64,000 nt of DNA from positions 1 through 64,000 of the forward strand of contig JAUVVY010000009.1 of NCBI GenBank assembly GCA_030604405.1. The letters are read 5' to 3'. A model generated the notes under the pieces. It did not search any database, was not told the DNA's origin, and saw only the letters and a list, made by a program, of their open reading frames with translations. Positions within the stretch are counted from its first letter, which is position 1. Each line of letters starts with the position of its first letter. Positions 24,749-32,002 of the stretch are shown piece after piece. This stretch comes from a bacterium (GTDB taxonomy: Bacteria; Armatimonadota; Zipacnadia; Zipacnadales; UBA11051). Made by a program: the position numbers and the translations under genes.

Positions 24749-26175
24749 ATGCTACCCGTGTGACTAAGCATACGCAGCAACTGTTGGTGATTTTCGCATC
24801 ACTGGGCCTCGTAGTGGCCTGCTTGCTGACAGCATCGGCGCAGAGTGAGAACGCTGTCGGCTGGCGAACCGACGGCACGGGCGAATACCCCGATGCCACT
24901 CCTGTTGTCGAATGGTCGCCTGAGAAGAACGTGCTGTGGACGACGCCCATGCCAAGCTTCAGCAACAGCACCCCTGTCATCGTAGGCGATCGGCTGTTTG
25001 TGTGCGCCGAGTCCTCTACCCTTGTCTGTGTAAATTTGGCTGACGGCGAAATCCTGTGGCAGCAAACCAACAACATGGAGGACCTGCCGGAGGCGGCTGA
25101 AGTGCCTGACATGCAGCAGCAGCACCAGCGGGCCGCCGAACTTCGCAAGGAAATCGGCAAAGCCGGCGGGACACTGAGACGGGCCAAAAAAGATTTGCAG
25201 GATAACCCGGATGACGCTGGGCTGAAGACCGCGGTCAGCGAAGCCCAGAAGAACCTGGTCGCCCTGGTCAAAGAGTTGCAGCCTTACAATAAGGCCTGGT
25301 ACAGCCTGCCGGCCACGGACGCGGTCAACGGCTTCTCGTCTGCCACTCCGGTCAGCGATGGCGAGAGCGTCTATGTTGTGTTCGGAACCGGCATGGTGGC
25401 CGGCTATGACCTGGAGGGGAATAGGCTGTGGGGCAGAGTTGTGGAGAAGCCGACCATCGGCTTTGGTCACTCCGCATCGCCGCTCATCGCAGGGGACAAG
25501 TTGCTGGTTCACCTGGTTAACCTCACAGCCATTGACAAGGCAACCGGTGAAACGCTTTGGCGGACTGAGTCCAAGGCAGGTTTCGGCACACCGGCGGTGA
25601 CACGTATCGGCGACACAGAGGTGGTGATAACAACCCAGGGCGACATCGTCGCGGTCGAGGACGGAACCGTGTTGGCTAAGTCGGTGTCCAGCCTGACGTA
25701 TTGTGGCCCCGTGGTCGAGGACGATGTGATATACTTTATCCAGCACGGCGGCAAGGCGATCCAGCTACCCGAGACGGTGGACGAAGGCGGGCTGGCTGTG
25801 GAGACGCTTTGGACGACCCAACCCCGCAAGGACCGCTACTATGCTTCCCCGGTAGTCCACGAGGGACTGATCTACGCCTGCACCCAGGCCGGGTGCTTCA
25901 GCGTCATTGATGCTGCAACCGGAGAAGTGATTTACGAGCAGATGCTGAAGCTGGGTAAGGGCACCTGCTATGCGAGCGTCACCCTGGCGGGCGGCCTGCT
26001 GTTCGTCAGCAGCGACAATGACACCACCGTGGTCGTCAAGCCGGGCAGAACGTACCAGGAAGTGGCTCGCAATAAGTTGGAGCAATTCCGCGCCAGTCCG
26101 GTTTTCATCGGCGACCGGCTCTACATTCGCGGCCTCAAGAACCTGCTGTGTTTAGGAGAGAGCGACGTTGAGTAG
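24745..26175 (+). CDS. Exported PQQ-like propeller with helical insert
   Basis: The ATG at 24745 overlaps the cyclase stop (ATGA) and has a GGAGG site four bases upstream. The 476-residue protein has a signal peptide (about residues 1-32, ending ASAQ-SEN) and PQQ-like blades such as LVCVNLADGEILW and TAIDKATGETLW. Between an early blade and the next, about residues 113-183 are rich in Ala, Glu, Gln and Lys with a heptad-like pattern (MQQQHQRAAELRKEIGK), probably a helical hairpin. Such an insert is not usual in BamB-type propellers. Its place inside the terpenoid operon, between a cyclase and a prenyl synthase, suggests binding of, or delivery to, the lipid product outside the cytoplasm; this is inference. 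Confidence 0.86.
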   Translation: MNATRVTKHTQQLLVIFASLGLVVACLLTASAQSENAVGWRTDGTGEYPDATPVVEWSPEKNVLWTTPMPSFSNSTPVIVGDRLFVCAESSTLVCVNLADGEILWQQTNNMEDLPEAAEVPDMQQQHQRAAELRKEIGKAGGTLRRAKKDLQDNPDDAGLKTAVSEAQKNLVALVKELQPYNKAWYSLPATDAVNGFSSATPVSDGESVYVVFGTGMVAGYDLEGNRLWGRVVEKPTIGFGHSASPLIAGDKLLVHLVNLTAIDKATGETLWRTESKAGFGTPAVTRIGDTEVVITTQGDIVAVEDGTVLAKSVSSLTYCGPVVEDDVIYFIQHGGKAIQLPETVDEGGLAVETLWTTQPRKDRYYASPVVHEGLIYACTQAGCFSVIDAATGEVIYEQMLKLGKGTCYASVTLAGGLLFVSSDNDTTVVVKPGRTYQEVARNKLEQFRASPVFIGDRLYIRGLKNLLCLGESDVE

Positions 26176-28024
26176 CCGAGACCAAACCGGAGACGGGCCA
26201 GCAGCCGACACCACCAGCACATTGGCCGGCCACCAACCGGCCGGTGTTCCCAGTGAGGCCGATAAGATCAAGCTCGTGCCCCAGGACAGTGACACCCGCA
26301 CGAGCATCCGTGAGCTGGCCGTCGAGCTTGCTGCAGACCTCGACCGGAGCGTACCGCCGGCCTTTGATGATCTGCTGTCAGCGGGCGAAGAGGTCCTGCA
26401 GCGGCTCTCGCTGCCAGAGAAGTTCCTCGGCTTTGCGATGGTCGCTGTGGACAATGCCTTCTGGGCCGCGGATTTTGAGGCGGTGGCCTTCGACCGGCGG
26501 CTGTTGCTGCTGCCAAAGTGTCTCAGCGATAAGGCTGCCTGCCAGGGATATTATGACTCGGTCGGGCTGCACTGCGCCGGCTGCGGCGCGTGCGTTATCT
26601 GCGATCTCAAGAAGCAGGCCGAGGACTTGGGTTACGAAGTCATAATCGCTGAGGGAACGGCGTCGGTGGTTATGAAGGTTCTGGAAGGCAGTGCGGATGC
26701 TATCCTGGGAGTGGCATGCCTCGACTCGCTGGATGAGTCATTCGAGCAGATCTCGGCACTGGGGGTTCCACACCACGCCATCCCGCTGCTGAGCGACGGC
26801 TGCGAAGACACCAGCGCCGAAGTGGACCTGATCAGAGAGATGATCGCCACGCGCCGCGCTCAGGGGTCGGGCACCCACTCTACAGTAGGGGGTGTGCGAA
26901 GCTACCTACCGCTGCTGCGGGCGACTCGCGATATATTTGAGCCTGATATGTTGGCGGAGATACTGGACCCCTGCGCCTGTCCGTCCGTGGCCCACGCCCA
27001 GGCCCACAGCGCACTGGCCGGCACCGACGAAATAGCGCGAGACTGGCTGCAGCGCGGAGGCAAGCGTCTGCGCCCGTTCATCACGCTATCAGCCTACGCG
27101 GTCGGGCGGCACGGTTTGGCTGCACTGGCGCCCGATGCCGAGTTGGCGACTTTCATTCCCCCGGCGATCAGGCAGATCGCAGTGGCCATCGAGACGCTGC
27201 ACAAGGCATCCCTGGTGCACGATGACATCGAAGACAAAGACCCGTTCCGCTACGGGCAACCGACTCTACACCGCACCTACGGCATCGCAGCGGCGATAAA
27301 CGTAGGCGACTACCTGGTCGGCCTGGGCTACCGTCTGATCGCCGCGCAGGCCGCTGAGTTGGGCGCTGAGTGCATAGCCGATATTCTCGGACGCCTTTCG
27401 GCCGCGCATTTGCAGTTGTGCTGCGGCCAGGGGATGGAGTTGCTGTGGAACCGGCAGCGGGCCGATGGTCTGCGGCCGATTGACGCCCTGCAGATCGGCG
27501 CACTGAAGACGGCCCCGGCGTTTGAAGTGGCCTTGTATGCCGGGCTGCGCGCGGCGGAAACGACGATTGATGATGCCGTTCTCAACAGGCTTGCCACCTA
27601 CGTTGGCGAGGGCTACCAGGTGCTCGATGACCTGACCGACTGGGAGGAAGATGCAGACGAGAAGGTGGCACTGGGCCAGGATCTACTCGCCGGGCGGCCG
27701 ACAATTCTCCGCGCCTTCGCCCTGGAGGCCGGAGGCGGTGAAGAGCTGGCGGTGCTGCTCGAAGACAAGCGCATGCAGGACGAGCCCGGGCCACTCGTTG
27801 ACCGGGCAAGACACCTATATGCCGACCTCGGCGCCTTCGACAAGGCTGAGAAGTTGTACTCCCGGCTCCGCGAACGGTCCCTCGGGCTGGCGGAAAACAT
27901 GCCCGGCCCCGCCCTGCAGGAACTGACGCGGTTCCTTGTTCGCAATATTCTTCCGGAGCGAAAGCATGCGCTCAGGGCTGACAGGGACGGACCCGGCCGC
28001 CAAAGCTTCAGCGAAGGCGGCTGA
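26168..28024 (+). CDS. DUF116-polyprenyl synthase fusion
   Basis: The TTG start at 26168 has an AGGAG site seven bases upstream and overlaps the propeller gene by 8 bp. Residues about 90-245 of 618 are a DUF116-like domain with a cysteine ladder C136xxC139xxC142xxC145, suited to an iron-sulfur cluster. Residues about 275-600 are a trans-prenyltransferase: first aspartate motif D352DIED356, second D487DLTD491. The residues four and five places before the first motif are small (Ser, Ala), which in this family goes with long products. The usual RRG after the first motif is RYG, and the lysine of GKPT is GRPT. It should elongate allylic diphosphates with isopentenyl diphosphate and feed the cyclase. 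A DUF116 fusion to such an enzyme is unusual. Confidence 0.88.
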   Translation: MSSRDQTGDGPAADTTSTLAGHQPAGVPSEADKIKLVPQDSDTRTSIRELAVELAADLDRSVPPAFDDLLSAGEEVLQRLSLPEKFLGFAMVAVDNAFWAADFEAVAFDRRLLLLPKCLSDKAACQGYYDSVGLHCAGCGACVICDLKKQAEDLGYEVIIAEGTASVVMKVLEGSADAILGVACLDSLDESFEQISALGVPHHAIPLLSDGCEDTSAEVDLIREMIATRRAQGSGTHSTVGGVRSYLPLLRATRDIFEPDMLAEILDPCACPSVAHAQAHSALAGTDEIARDWLQRGGKRLRPFITLSAYAVGRHGLAALAPDAELATFIPPAIRQIAVAIETLHKASLVHDDIEDKDPFRYGQPTLHRTYGIAAAINVGDYLVGLGYRLIAAQAAELGAECIADILGRLSAAHLQLCCGQGMELLWNRQRADGLRPIDALQIGALKTAPAFEVALYAGLRAAETTIDDAVLNRLATYVGEGYQVLDDLTDWEEDADEKVALGQDLLAGRPTILRAFALEAGGGEELAVLLEDKRMQDEPGPLVDRARHLYADLGAFDKAEKLYSRLRERSLGLAENMPGPALQELTRFLVRNILPERKHALRADRDGPGRQSFSEGG

Positions 28025-28026
28025 CC

Positions 28027-28959
28027 ATGCGCTATCTGAACACCGTGGATAGTCTGCTCAGCCCGGCAAGTTCCTCGCTTAGCGACGACTTCAGGCGGCT
28101 CCAGGTTGATTACGTTACAGGTCTGCAGCTTCGCGACGGCGGCTTCTGCGGCCGGCAAGGCGCCTCCGACATTTACTACACCGACTTCGCCCTCCGCGTG
28201 CTCGCTTTGCTGGCTCCAGAGTGCGCCGCCATGCAAGGCGCGGCGGGCTACGTCTCAGATATGGCCGAGCAGCCGCGCGATGTCGTGGAATGTTTCTGCC
28301 TGCTTAACTGCGTGCGTCTGCTGGGCGAATGTGGGATCTCTGTCCCTGTGGAGAGAGAGCCGATACTGGGCACCATACGTAAGCAAGTGTTGCCAGAGGG
28401 CGGCTTCGCCAGGCCTGGTGGCCATATCCTCAGCGCCTATCACACTTTCATCGCCTGCCTTTGCCACGAGCTCCTGGGCGAGGCTTTTCTACACCCCGAG
28501 GCGGCGAGCGCAGCCATAGCGGCCTTGCGGGGGCCCAGCGGGGGCTTCAAGGAGCAGCCCGGGGAGGGTCTGGAGCAGACCAGCGCCACAGCCGCAGCGG
28601 TCTCATTTCTTCAGATGACAGGGGGACAGACCGCGCAACAGGCACAAGCCGGCGCGCGTTTTCTGGGGCACATGCAGGCACCCGACGGCGGCTTACTGGC
28701 TCACGAACAGGCGCCTTATAGCGACCTGCTTTCCAGCTTCACCGCGCTGCTCACCCTGGCGACGTTGGGCGCGCTTGGGGAGGTTGATATGGCTGCCGTC
28801 GCCAGGTTTGTCAAGAAAGTGGCCGATCCGGAGGGCGGCTTCAGAGCCTGTCTCGGCGACACCAGCCCGGACATCGAGCACACATACTACGGCCTCGGGT
28901 GTCTGGCGCTGCTGCGGGTGCACCTGACCCAGCGCCGCGATGCGCAGGTTTGTGACTGA
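28027..28959 (+). CDS. Prenyltransferase/cyclase-like alpha/alpha-toroid protein
   Basis: The 310-residue protein is built of toroid repeats with DGGF/GGFA/GGFK-type turns near residues 38, 120, 175, 217 and 270, and is closest in layout to the beta subunits of protein prenyltransferases. The late HTYYGLGCLALL segment matches the zinc-histidine region of those subunits. In the preceding repeat, where they have a DGC zinc-ligand pair, it has SDLL, so the cysteine ligand appears absent. It also lacks the DxDD acid of class II cyclases. It may be a terpenoid-binding or non-canonical cyclase subunit working with the large cyclase. It starts three bases after the prenyl synthase gene and ends the operon. 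Confidence 0.8.
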   Translation: MRYLNTVDSLLSPASSSLSDDFRRLQVDYVTGLQLRDGGFCGRQGASDIYYTDFALRVLALLAPECAAMQGAAGYVSDMAEQPRDVVECFCLLNCVRLLGECGISVPVEREPILGTIRKQVLPEGGFARPGGHILSAYHTFIACLCHELLGEAFLHPEAASAAIAALRGPSGGFKEQPGEGLEQTSATAAAVSFLQMTGGQTAQQAQAGARFLGHMQAPDGGLLAHEQAPYSDLLSSFTALLTLATLGALGEVDMAAVARFVKKVADPEGGFRACLGDTSPDIEHTYYGLGCLALLRVHLTQRRDAQVCD

Positions 28960-29002
28960 TAAGCGGCGAAAGATTCTCTGGCAACTGGTCGCGTTCGGGA
29001 CT

Positions 29003-29797
29003 TCAGCCGCCCATACACTCCTTCAGGAATGCTACGTCGGCGGCCAGTTCGCTTTCGGTCTCCTCTAACGATATCTCCTCATCGCCTCGGCGTACGAACT
29101 CTACCTCGACGAAGCCGTCATTGCCGGCAGCCCTCAGATTCTCTATGAGGCCAGCCCAGTCAATGTCGCCATCTGCCAGCCTGGTCATGACGCGCGCCTC
29201 TGTGGTCTGTCGCGAGTTGGTAGCATGGCAGTTGAGTATGTGCGGCCCAAGGATGCGTATCTCCTCAGTGATTGTGTCCGTGCAGGTGTTGGCGACCTGG
29301 TAATTGATCTTCAGCGCTGGGCTGTCAACCTCGTCAATCACTCGCTGGCAGCCCCATATAGTGTTGTTCGCCGTCCCGCTGTGCCGCTCCAGAGTTATGA
29401 GCAAGCTCATGTCAGCGGCCATTGCGCAGGCCTCTTTCAGGTCTGCCACCGTCGCCACCCATTGGTCGGCGTCCAGGACTTCGGAATCGCCGGGTCCGGC
29501 CCACATGCGGCATGCCACAGCGCCCAACTCAGCCGTTATTGCCAGCTCCTGCTTGATCTCGGCAATGAAGCCTGCCTTGCCGGCGAACACATAGGATCCG
29601 TACTGCGGCGCGGCCAGGCCGTTGGCCTCCATAGCTTCACGAATCTTTGCTACGTGGCCCAGGTCTGCGGCGTCGGGTATGTGTGGCGGCTGGCCCCAGA
29701 CCTCGATGCCTTCGGCCCCCACTCTTGCAGCCGTCGCTACCACATCGAATATGTCCATACGCTCTTTCCAGATGATACTGCATATCCCGGCTTTCAC
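29003..29797 (-). CDS. Sugar phosphate isomerase/epimerase (xylose-isomerase-like TIM barrel)
   Basis: The 264-residue protein is of the AP-endonuclease-2/xylose-isomerase-like barrel family. Metal-ligand-bearing segments expected for the fold are seen: the acidic LERHSG near residue 137, an NCHATN segment near 190, DGDIDWAGL near 210, and VEVEFV near 228. Members isomerise or epimerise sugars or inositols, or cleave related compounds; the substrate is unclear. It has a GTG start with an AAAGGAG site eight bases upstream and lies 22 bp downstream of the AIM24 gene. It is convergent with the terpenoid operon. Confidence 0.85.
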   Translation of the reverse strand: MKAGICSIIWKERMDIFDVVATAARVGAEGIEVWGQPPHIPDAADLGHVAKIREAMEANGLAAPQYGSYVFAGKAGFIAEIKQELAITAELGAVACRMWAGPGDSEVLDADQWVATVADLKEACAMAADMSLLITLERHSGTANNTIWGCQRVIDEVDSPALKINYQVANTCTDTITEEIRILGPHILNCHATNSRQTTEARVMTRLADGDIDWAGLIENLRAAGNDGFVEVEFVRRGDEEISLEETESELAADVAFLKECMGG

Positions 29798-29819
29798 GGT
29801 GATGCTCCTTTGGTTACAG

Positions 29820-30503
29820 CTAGTCTCTCGACTTCGGCAGGAATGGTATGATGCGTTGCGCCAGATTAGACAGCGGCATGCTCTGCAGCCACAGGCGGCC
29901 CGGGCCGGACAGTGTCGCCAGGAAGATGCCCTCGCCAGCCAGGAACATATTCTTGATCCCCGGCACGGTGCTGATGTCGAAACTCACGCTTGGGTCGAAC
30001 ATAGCGACATGTCCGGGGTCCACTTTCAGGGTCTGGCCGGCCTGCAGATCGTACTGCACAACCTCCCCGTCAATCTCGCAGAAAACCAGACCGGGGCCTG
30101 TGACCTTCTGCAGAAATAGGCCCTCGCCGCCGAACAGTGCTGCGCCGAGCCGCTTGTGCATGTGCATCTCCAGGGTTACGCTGCTCTCGGCGCACATGAA
30201 GGCATCGCGCTGCAGGATCACGCTCTCCCCGTCCTTCAGCTCCAGCGGAATGATCTTCCCTGGCACTTCGGGAGTGAATACGATAAAGCCATCGGCCGCG
30301 TCGCACGTGTAGTCGGTCATGAACAGCGACTCGCCGCTTATCATCCGCTTCAGACCGCCCAGCAGCCCGCCCTTCATGCCAGTGTCCATACCCATCCCAT
30401 CACTCATCCACGCCATGCCGCCAGATTCGGTATATATCGTCTCACCGGCCTGCAACTTCACTTCCACCGACTGCATTACTGTGCCTCTGATTTCGTATTC
30501 CAT
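29820..30503 (-). CDS. AIM24/TIGR00266 family protein
   Basis: The 227-residue protein matches the AIM24 family: an early ESGGMAWM segment, a GGLLGGLKRMISGESLF stretch near residues 43-60, and a Gly-rich GEGIFLATLSGPGRLWLQSMP region near residue 195. These proteins form a beta-rich, tryptophan-RNA-binding-like trimer; their molecular role in bacteria is not settled. No signal peptide or membrane helix is seen. An AGGAGG site six bases before the ATG makes the start secure. It is followed closely by the TIM-barrel isomerase gene and probably shares its transcript. Confidence 0.88.
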   Translation of the reverse strand: MEYEIRGTVMQSVEVKLQAGETIYTESGGMAWMSDGMGMDTGMKGGLLGGLKRMISGESLFMTDYTCDAADGFIVFTPEVPGKIIPLELKDGESVILQRDAFMCAESSVTLEMHMHKRLGAALFGGEGLFLQKVTGPGLVFCEIDGEVVQYDLQAGQTLKVDPGHVAMFDPSVSFDISTVPGIKNMFLAGEGIFLATLSGPGRLWLQSMPLSNLAQRIIPFLPKSRD

Positions 30504-30610
30504 TTCAGACCTCCTGTGTAACGATCGCTGGCTGCAAATGCCAACCTTGAACTGATAGCAGGGCCAAAGGCGACATACAGATCATATATTCGCGCCCCGC
30601 TGCCGGAATC

Positions 30611-31999
30611 CTACTTGCCTCTCAGGTCTCCTTGAACCCGCGAATGTGAGGGTACTGCCTGATTGGCTCCTCGGTCTCTTCTCAGCGCCGGGGCCAATGT
30701 CTCCCACAGCTTCTTCCGGCCCTCCGGCGCAGCAATATTCTTGACCAGATCAACCAGCTCATCGGCTGTCTCGCGACCCAGCACCGGCGCCACCAGCCAC
30801 GCGAACTTCTCCTCGAACTCCGTCTCGGTTGGCGGCTTGCTCGCATCTCCCCGTGCCGGCATCGGACCTGAGCGGTAGCGGTTGCCGTCCTTGGTATGGA
30901 TTACCACATCTCCCAGACACTCGGCCGGGAACCGCGCCTGAATCTGCTCATCAACCGTTACAACGATGCTTTGCGCAATCCGCCTGATCTCCGGACTCTC
31001 AAACGCCGGCGGCAGGATCTGTTCCGGCCCGACGGTCCCGCACACCGCCGCAGCCGCCAGCGGCCATGTAATGCTATACTGCGCCTCTTCGGTATTAGTC
31101 GGCAACTCCTGCGAAAGCGCCGCCGCCTCGGTAAAACAGCGCAGCTCTATCTGCTTGATGTCGGCTGCTTCCAGCTCATGCTCGGCCATCACCTTAATTA
31201 CCCCGTCAACTCCCGGCTGCGCCCAGCGGCAGCAGGTGTACGGCTTGAAGTAGAGCTCCAACAGTCGCCACCTCTGGCCGAAATCTTCGTAGATCTGCGC
31301 GTAATCATCGTCAAAGAAAAGCGACGGGTTGCCGGTGAAGCCATCCTGCGCCAGCAGCGCCGCACACATTCCCGCGTATGCGCCCCAGCCGATTGCGTCC
31401 TTGGTCATTGCCGGCGTTGTCAGGCACCGCTCGATGGGCGAGAGCGCCGCATGGTACTCGGCAAGGCCCAGGGCCCAGTCTATCCGCGCGGCATCCAGGC
31501 CGAAGAGCTTCCCCGCCAGCGCCGCCGTCCCAGTGCTGCCCCAGGAGCCGGAGGCGTGATAGTGATGGTAATAGTCGTGGGTGACGACTGCGGCCCGCAT
31601 CGCCACTTCGTAGCCTGCTGCGACCGCACACAGCAGCTCCTCGCCGCTGACCTCAAGCGCCTGGCAGCAGTTCAACCCCGGCATGATAAGAAACGCCCCC
31701 GGGTGCCCCTTTACCAGCCGATACCCGTCATCAGTGTCCAAGGCGTTCGCCGCCACGACATTGGCCAGCGTCGCCCCCGTCAGTGAGATTCCGGTCCCAT
31801 CATGCAGCAGGCTGGCGGGCCCGTCTTTGAACTCCCGCTTCACAAACCCGGCCGCTATTCTGCTCGTCGGTGTGTGTGTCCCCGCGATCGCCGCACCTAA
31901 GCCGTCTAGAATACACAACGGCAGGCGTTGCTTGACCCGCTCATCAAGCACGTCATAGGATAGCGCTTCCACGAACTCAGCGGCTTTCGAAGCTCCCAT
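30611..31999 (-). CDS. MmgE/PrpD family protein
   Basis: The 462-residue protein has the family's length and landmarks: a GTHTPTSR segment near residue 40, LDTDDG near 90, KGHPGAFLIMP near 97, YHHYHASGSWGSTG near 143, and KPYTCCRWAQPGVDG near 255. Known members are 2-methylcitrate dehydratase, cis-aconitate decarboxylase and iminodisuccinate epimerase, so a dehydratase, decarboxylase or epimerase on a polycarboxylate-like acid is expected. It starts three bases after the MttB-like methyltransferase gene, and the two are surely co-transcribed. No other methylcitrate-cycle gene is near, so propionate metabolism is not supported. Confidence 0.9.
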   Translation of the reverse strand: MGASKAAEFVEALSYDVLDERVKQRLPLCILDGLGAAIAGTHTPTSRIAAGFVKREFKDGPASLLHDGTGISLTGATLANVVAANALDTDDGYRLVKGHPGAFLIMPGLNCCQALEVSGEELLCAVAAGYEVAMRAAVVTHDYYHHYHASGSWGSTGTAALAGKLFGLDAARIDWALGLAEYHAALSPIERCLTTPAMTKDAIGWGAYAGMCAALLAQDGFTGNPSLFFDDDYAQIYEDFGQRWRLLELYFKPYTCCRWAQPGVDGVIKVMAEHELEAADIKQIELRCFTEAAALSQELPTNTEEAQYSITWPLAAAAVCGTVGPEQILPPAFESPEIRRIAQSIVVTVDEQIQARFPAECLGDVVIHTKDGNRYRSGPMPARGDASKPPTETEFEEKFAWLVAPVLGRETADELVDLVKNIAAPEGRKKLWETLAPALRRDRGANQAVPSHSRVQGDLRGK

Positions 32000-32002
32000 C
32001 GC

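Noticed and set aside
13223-26175. Quinoprotein alcohol dehydrogenase activity of the PQQ-like propellers
   Set aside because: The repeats fit the fold, but the calcium/catalytic Asp-Glu and the vicinal cysteine pair of such enzymes are not seen; a dehydrogenase is not supported.
30611-31999. 2-methylcitrate cycle
   Set aside because: The PrpD-family protein stands without PrpB, PrpC or AcnM genes, so propionate catabolism is not supported.
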